From Ensifer adhaerens (GTDB taxonomy: Bacteria > Pseudomonadota > Alphaproteobacteria > Rhizobiales > Rhizobiaceae): DNA of 64,000 nucleotides. The notes below the pieces were generated by a model that did not search any database, was not told where the DNA came from, and saw only the letters and a list, made by a program, of their open reading frames with translations. Within the stretch, counting starts at the first letter, position 1. The number at the start of each line of letters is the position of its first letter. The translations under genes and the position numbers were made by a program. Below are positions 61,326 to 64,000 of the stretch, in pieces. The stretch spans positions 1,215,001 to 1,279,000 of the forward strand of contig NZ_CP015882.1 in the NCBI RefSeq assembly GCF_000697965.2. Direction: 5' to 3'.

Positions 61326-62093
61326 TCACTCCATACCGCATACCCCGCGACTGAGCCGATACGGACGGTTGCACTCCCAGCCGTTTCCGGAACGATCCAG
61401 ATGTGCGTTTTCAGGAAGATTGATCTGTGAACAGACCGATCCCTTTGCTTCAAATCCGCGGTCACATTTCCATTTCTGGCCATAGGAGTTGTCCGCAAAG
61501 GTTGCATTTTCGGGAACCTTTACAGCAACACAGGCCTGATCTTTCATTTCAAATCCACGGTCGCACAACCATTCATTGCCGCTGGTGGTCAGGTAGGCAT
61601 GGTCAGGAACGATCAGTGCGACGCATTTGCTAGCGATGACCTGATACCCCCGTTCACAGATCCAGCCCTCGCCATAGCTCGAATCCGTCAGATACGCCTT
61701 GTCCGGCACCTCGATGAGGTCGCATTCAGTATCGCGCTGACGATATCCGTGCATGCACTTCCAGCGGTCACCAGAATAAGAGTCGAGAAAAGCATTGGCG
61801 GGCAGCCGAACCGCAAGGCACTGGCCGTCCTTTTCGGCAAACCCGTAATCGCATTCCCAGCCGTTGCCATAGGAAGCGTATGTCAGGAAAGCATTGTCGG
61901 GAGCCGTCACAGCAACGCAGGAATCGGCCTCTTGTCGGAATCCACGATTGCACTCCCATCCCGATCCGTAGCGTTTTGCTTCGGAATTTGCTGGCACCGA
62001 CCCTTGACCATATGCCCCAGGGATCAAGAGCAGAGTTGCGGATAGAAGAACGCTCGCCTGTATAGCCAACGCTAGGAAGAACGGTTGAAGCAT
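61326..62093 (-). CDS. Secreted cysteine-pair repeat protein
   Basis: 255 residues from ATG 62093: a signal peptide (ending near AYGQ), then six full and one partial repeat of about 33-37 residues. Each unit reads roughly GWxCxxGFxxxxxxCxAVxxP, then xNAxLxxSxYG, with two cysteines ten residues apart. The units differ by half their residues yet keep Cys, Trp, Gly, Pro and Asn-Ala. Probably a rod of small disulfide modules at the cell surface. Family not recognised. Confidence 0.75.
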   Translation of the reverse strand: MLQPFFLALAIQASVLLSATLLLIPGAYGQGSVPANSEAKRYGSGWECNRGFRQEADSCVAVTAPDNAFLTYASYGNGWECDYGFAEKDGQCLAVRLPANAFLDSYSGDRWKCMHGYRQRDTECDLIEVPDKAYLTDSSYGEGWICERGYQVIASKCVALIVPDHAYLTTSGNEWLCDRGFEMKDQACVAVKVPENATFADNSYGQKWKCDRGFEAKGSVCSQINLPENAHLDRSGNGWECNRPYRLSRGVCGME

Positions 62094-62171
62094 GTCCTTA
62101 TGTCTCCAAATGGGCGGTTGAGTGGTCACAGAAGTGTGAAGCCATTGCGGCCGGCGCTTACCTGCGCCCAT

Positions 62172-62634
62172 CGGTTCGTCCCAACCAATGCCAGATTGTC
62201 GTGGCAGGGAACATACTGCGCATAGCGCTGTGCAGTTCGCAGCCTCAAATGTCTAGGACCGACCGGAATTTGCTGGATCGCAAGGCGAAAATGTCTGTTC
62301 GGTGTAGGACATGGCGCCCCCTTGATTGGGGCCAGGGTATCAAACCCTCATACAGCAGCGCCCGTGACATCTGCTACTGGAGACTGGACACTGCGCCTTT
62401 GTCATTCGAATAGCAACCGCTCTTTACCCTTATTTGGTTTGCCTGCCGAACGCCCCTAGCAATCATGATTTCCCATGTTTCCATGCTTTGATCGAGCACG
62501 AACCGGGTCGTCCCCAGGCGGTCGGTGGTCTTCCGTCGCGAGAAGGGTTGTTACGTCGCGACGGCGGCACGTCAGAGGCCGCACACCTTGCCGGCTAGTC
62601 GGCGCTGACTGTCGGCATGAGTTGCGCCGGCGTC
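62172..62634. other. Intergenic, no gene supported
   Basis: Only short frames; no consensus promoter, terminator or RNA gene seen. Confidence 0.45.
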
Positions 62635-63009
62635 TCAATCTTTTGCAAGCATTTCTCGAACTATTCGCGCCAGATCGTCCATGGAAAACGGCTTGGTCAT
62701 CATGTCCATGCCCGGTCCGAGAAAGTCCGCGCGTGACAATGCTGTTGCTGCATAGCCCGTTAAGAACAGAACACGGAGGCCCGGCCTCCTTGCCAGAGCC
62801 ACTTCGGCCAACTGCCGCCCGTTGATCCCTGGTAAGCCGACATCGGAAACCACGGCATCGATGCGCTGCGCGCTTTCGATTATCGGCAGCGCATGTTCTC
62901 CGTCTTCGGCTTCGAGCGTCCTGTATCTAAGTTCCTTCAGAACGTCGACGATCAGCAGCCTCACGGCGCTGTCGTCTTCCACAACGAGCACGACCTCACC
63001 TTCACCCAT
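62635..63009 (-). CDS. Response-regulator receiver domain, severed from a hybrid histidine kinase
   Basis: 124 residues of CheY fold: acidic pair near 12-13 (VVEDDSAVR), phosphoacceptor Asp56 (VVSDVGLPG), LTGYA, and Lys in MTKPF. The frame is open upstream to 63139 and reads as the end of a histidine-kinase ATPase domain (GGHARITSQLGTGTTVTLFL P). It then meets TAG directly before Ser-Thr-Gly-Gly. So this is the receiver of a former hybrid kinase whose front is missing. It may still be made from ATG 63009 (MGEGE). Confidence 0.75.
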   Translation of the reverse strand: MGEGEVVLVVEDDSAVRLLIVDVLKELRYRTLEAEDGEHALPIIESAQRIDAVVSDVGLPGINGRQLAEVALARRPGLRVLFLTGYAATALSRADFLGPGMDMMTKPFSMDDLARIVREMLAKD

Positions 63010-63405
63010 CAGACTCCCGTGTTGGGACGGAGCCGAGCCGATGCTTGCTTTGTCGGCGCCGGACCCATCCGGGAGAAAGAGCGTGACTGTCGTACCCGTT
63101 CCCAGCTGGCTCGTTATTCGTGCGTGGCCGCCCGTCGACTAGTGCGACTTAAGTGCCATTCGGAATTGGCCGGCCCGCTCAAAGCTATTGTCGGCGTTGG
63201 GCCGAAAGTTAACCAACGAACCTCTGTCCTTGAAGAGAATCGAACCCGCAGCTGGATCTTTCCGGGCGTGCGACTTGCAAATGGCTATGCCAAAAGTCAC
63301 GAGCGCACGGATTTTCGCAGCATCACGGGTGCACTGAAATCGGACCCATCGAGCGATTCGCACCCAGGGCTCTAAACACACGGATCGTATTTGCATGAGA
63401 AATAA

Positions 63406-63426
63406 TGCTTGCAGAATTAGCAAGCA
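63406..63426. promoter_or_regulatory. Inverted repeat, probable HicB operator
   Basis: TGCTTGC-N7-GCAAGCA, a perfect palindrome overlapping the -35 of the hicA promoter; a half-size TGCTAGCA follows at 63437-63444. Antitoxin binding is inferred. Confidence 0.6.
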
Positions 63427-63436
63427 TCGCTATATT
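63409..63436 (+). promoter_or_regulatory. Sigma-70-type promoter of hicAB, possibly leaderless transcript
   Basis: TTGCAG (63409-63414), 16-base spacer, TATATT (63431-63436). The expected start of RNA, about seven bases on, coincides with the hicA ATG at 63444. Confidence 0.5.
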
Positions 63437-63443
63437 TGCTAGC

Positions 63444-63698
63444 ATGAACAGCAAGCAGAAAAAGACTCTCGTGGCGGTTTTCAAAGATCCGATCTCGGGA
63501 ACCATCGAGTGGGCCACTATAGAAAACCTGCTTGTCGCTGCCGGCGCGAACGTCATCGAAGGAAACGGCTCGCGCGTTAAGTTCGAAAAGGACGGCATAA
63601 TCGCGAGCTTCCATCGTCCTCATCCCGACAAGGAGGCAAAACGTTATCAAGTTCGCGATGCTCGCGAATTCCTGACGCAAATTGGAGTAGAACCATGA
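63444..63698 (+). CDS. hicA: HicA-type toxin
   Basis: 84 residues from ATG 63444: MNSKQKKTLVAVFKDPISGT, then WATIENLLVAAGANVIEG and GSRVKFEKDG with FHRPHPDKEAKRY. This is the small dsRBD-like HicA fold. The His of the common GSH motif is Arg here, but FHRPHP supplies nearby histidines. Predicted mRNA-cleaving toxin. The stop overlaps the antitoxin ATG (ATGA). No ribosome-binding site, consistent with a leaderless message. Confidence 0.8.
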   Translation: MNSKQKKTLVAVFKDPISGTIEWATIENLLVAAGANVIEGNGSRVKFEKDGIIASFHRPHPDKEAKRYQVRDAREFLTQIGVEP

Positions 63699-64000
63699 AC
63701 ACCATGACTTACAACGGTTATCACGCTCGCATAGAATTCGACGCGGAGGACGAGCTGTTCTTCGGTAAGATTGCTGGCATTTCTGACGTAGTCGGGTTTC
63801 ACGGGGACAGCGTTGCTGAACTGAAGAAGGCGTTCCATGAGGCTGTCGATGATTACCTTGAGACCTGCAAGAGCATCGGCAAAGAGCCTCAAAGACCCTA
63901 TTCCGGCAAGATGATGTTTCGAGTTGCTCCCGAAGTGCATCGCCGAGCTGCTCTGGCTGCCGAACTGTCGGGGAAGAGTCTCAATCAGTGGGCCGAGGAG
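63695..64000 (+). CDS. hicB: HicB-type antitoxin (partial at window edge)
   Basis: 102 residues visible, cut by the window end. The degraded RNase-H-like domain reads GYHARIEFDAEDELFFGKIA, then ISDVVGFHGDSVAELKKAFH; a ribbon-helix-helix/Arc-like C-terminus begins (FRVAPEVHRRAALAAELSGK). The fusion of HicB fold with a DNA-binding tail is the common autoregulating form. It neutralises HicA. Confidence 0.85.
   Translation, partial: MNTMTYNGYHARIEFDAEDELFFGKIAGISDVVGFHGDSVAELKKAFHEAVDDYLETCKSIGKEPQRPYSGKMMFRVAPEVHRRAALAAELSGKSLNQWAEE

Noticed and set aside
1..64000. CRISPR arrays, rRNA and tRNA genes, replication origin or partition genes
   Set aside because: No regular short direct repeats, no cloverleaf-like sequences and no replication proteins were recognised by eye; a computed search would be needed to exclude a tRNA fully.

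Overview
The window reads as an accessory stretch of an alphaproteobacterial genome from the Rhizobiales, most likely Sinorhizobium/Ensifer or a close relative. This rests on paired DUF982 proteins, a nutrient-deprivation-induced (Ndi-like) protein, an imuA-imuB-dnaE2 cassette under an alphaproteobacterial SOS box (GTTC-N7-GTTC), duplicated Ku genes, and at least twelve promoters that fit the EcfG/RpoE2 general-stress consensus (GGAAC-N16/17-NGTT). No rRNA, tRNA, CRISPR array or replication gene was found. The gene mix suggests a megaplasmid or chromid, but that is inference.

Layout. 0-0.8 kb: remains of an RpiR-type regulator and a frameshifted HipB-like regulator. 0.8-9.2 kb: a catabolic locus with an SDR and a four-gene polyamine-type ABC importer on the minus strand, a GntR/FCD regulator, and a divergent sugar/amine kinase plus class-III aminotransferase pair. 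A GATGCATC palindrome lies in both control regions. 10-17.5 kb: an error-prone repair block (dnaE2, imuB, imuA; divergent SRAP peptidase-like gene and dinB). 17.7-22.2 kb: small rhizobial proteins, an ABM-fold protein, a frameshifted panD, and a three-gene operon ending in a stand-alone LigD-type ATP-dependent DNA ligase.

22.2-36.1 kb is gene-poor and decaying. It holds tiny orphan proteins, several intrinsic terminators, a direct segmental duplication of about 0.75 kb, remnants of phage-type genes (terminase small-subunit-like, DUF5131, probably DUF1064), a PAS protein, a broken thermonuclease, two tandem proline-rich/DUF982 pairs, and an acyl-carrier-like protein that lacks the phosphopantetheine serine. 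35-38.7 kb: a GNAT acetyltransferase, a TetR regulator and its quinone oxidoreductase target (a matching 22-bp operator sits before each), and a DUF6894 protein.

38.9-46 kb: one six-gene minus-strand operon for a terminal oxidase (subunit II with fused cytochrome c, fused subunits I+III, a small membrane protein, a CtaG-type protein, a tri-haem cytochrome c and a PQQ-type sugar dehydrogenase), apparently driven by a stress promoter. 46.4-59.5 kb: a general-stress block (DUF3618, holin-X-like, Ndi-like, PepSY-like and 17M-type proteins, two Ku proteins, an SDR, a Nudix hydrolase, and a coiled-coil membrane protein paired with a ClpP-fold periplasmic protein). Inside it a complete IS3-family element with a 3-bp target duplication splits a GXWXG/DUF4334 gene. 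60-64 kb: a PHB-depolymerase-type esterase, a secreted six-and-a-half-repeat cysteine protein, a receiver domain cut off from a hybrid histidine kinase, and a HicAB-type toxin-antitoxin pair running off the right edge.

The unifying theme is DNA damage and stationary/desiccation stress: SOS translesion synthesis, stress-inducible NHEJ (Ku plus ligase in separate places), and a dense EcfG-type regulon, around a core of decaying mobile and phage-derived DNA.
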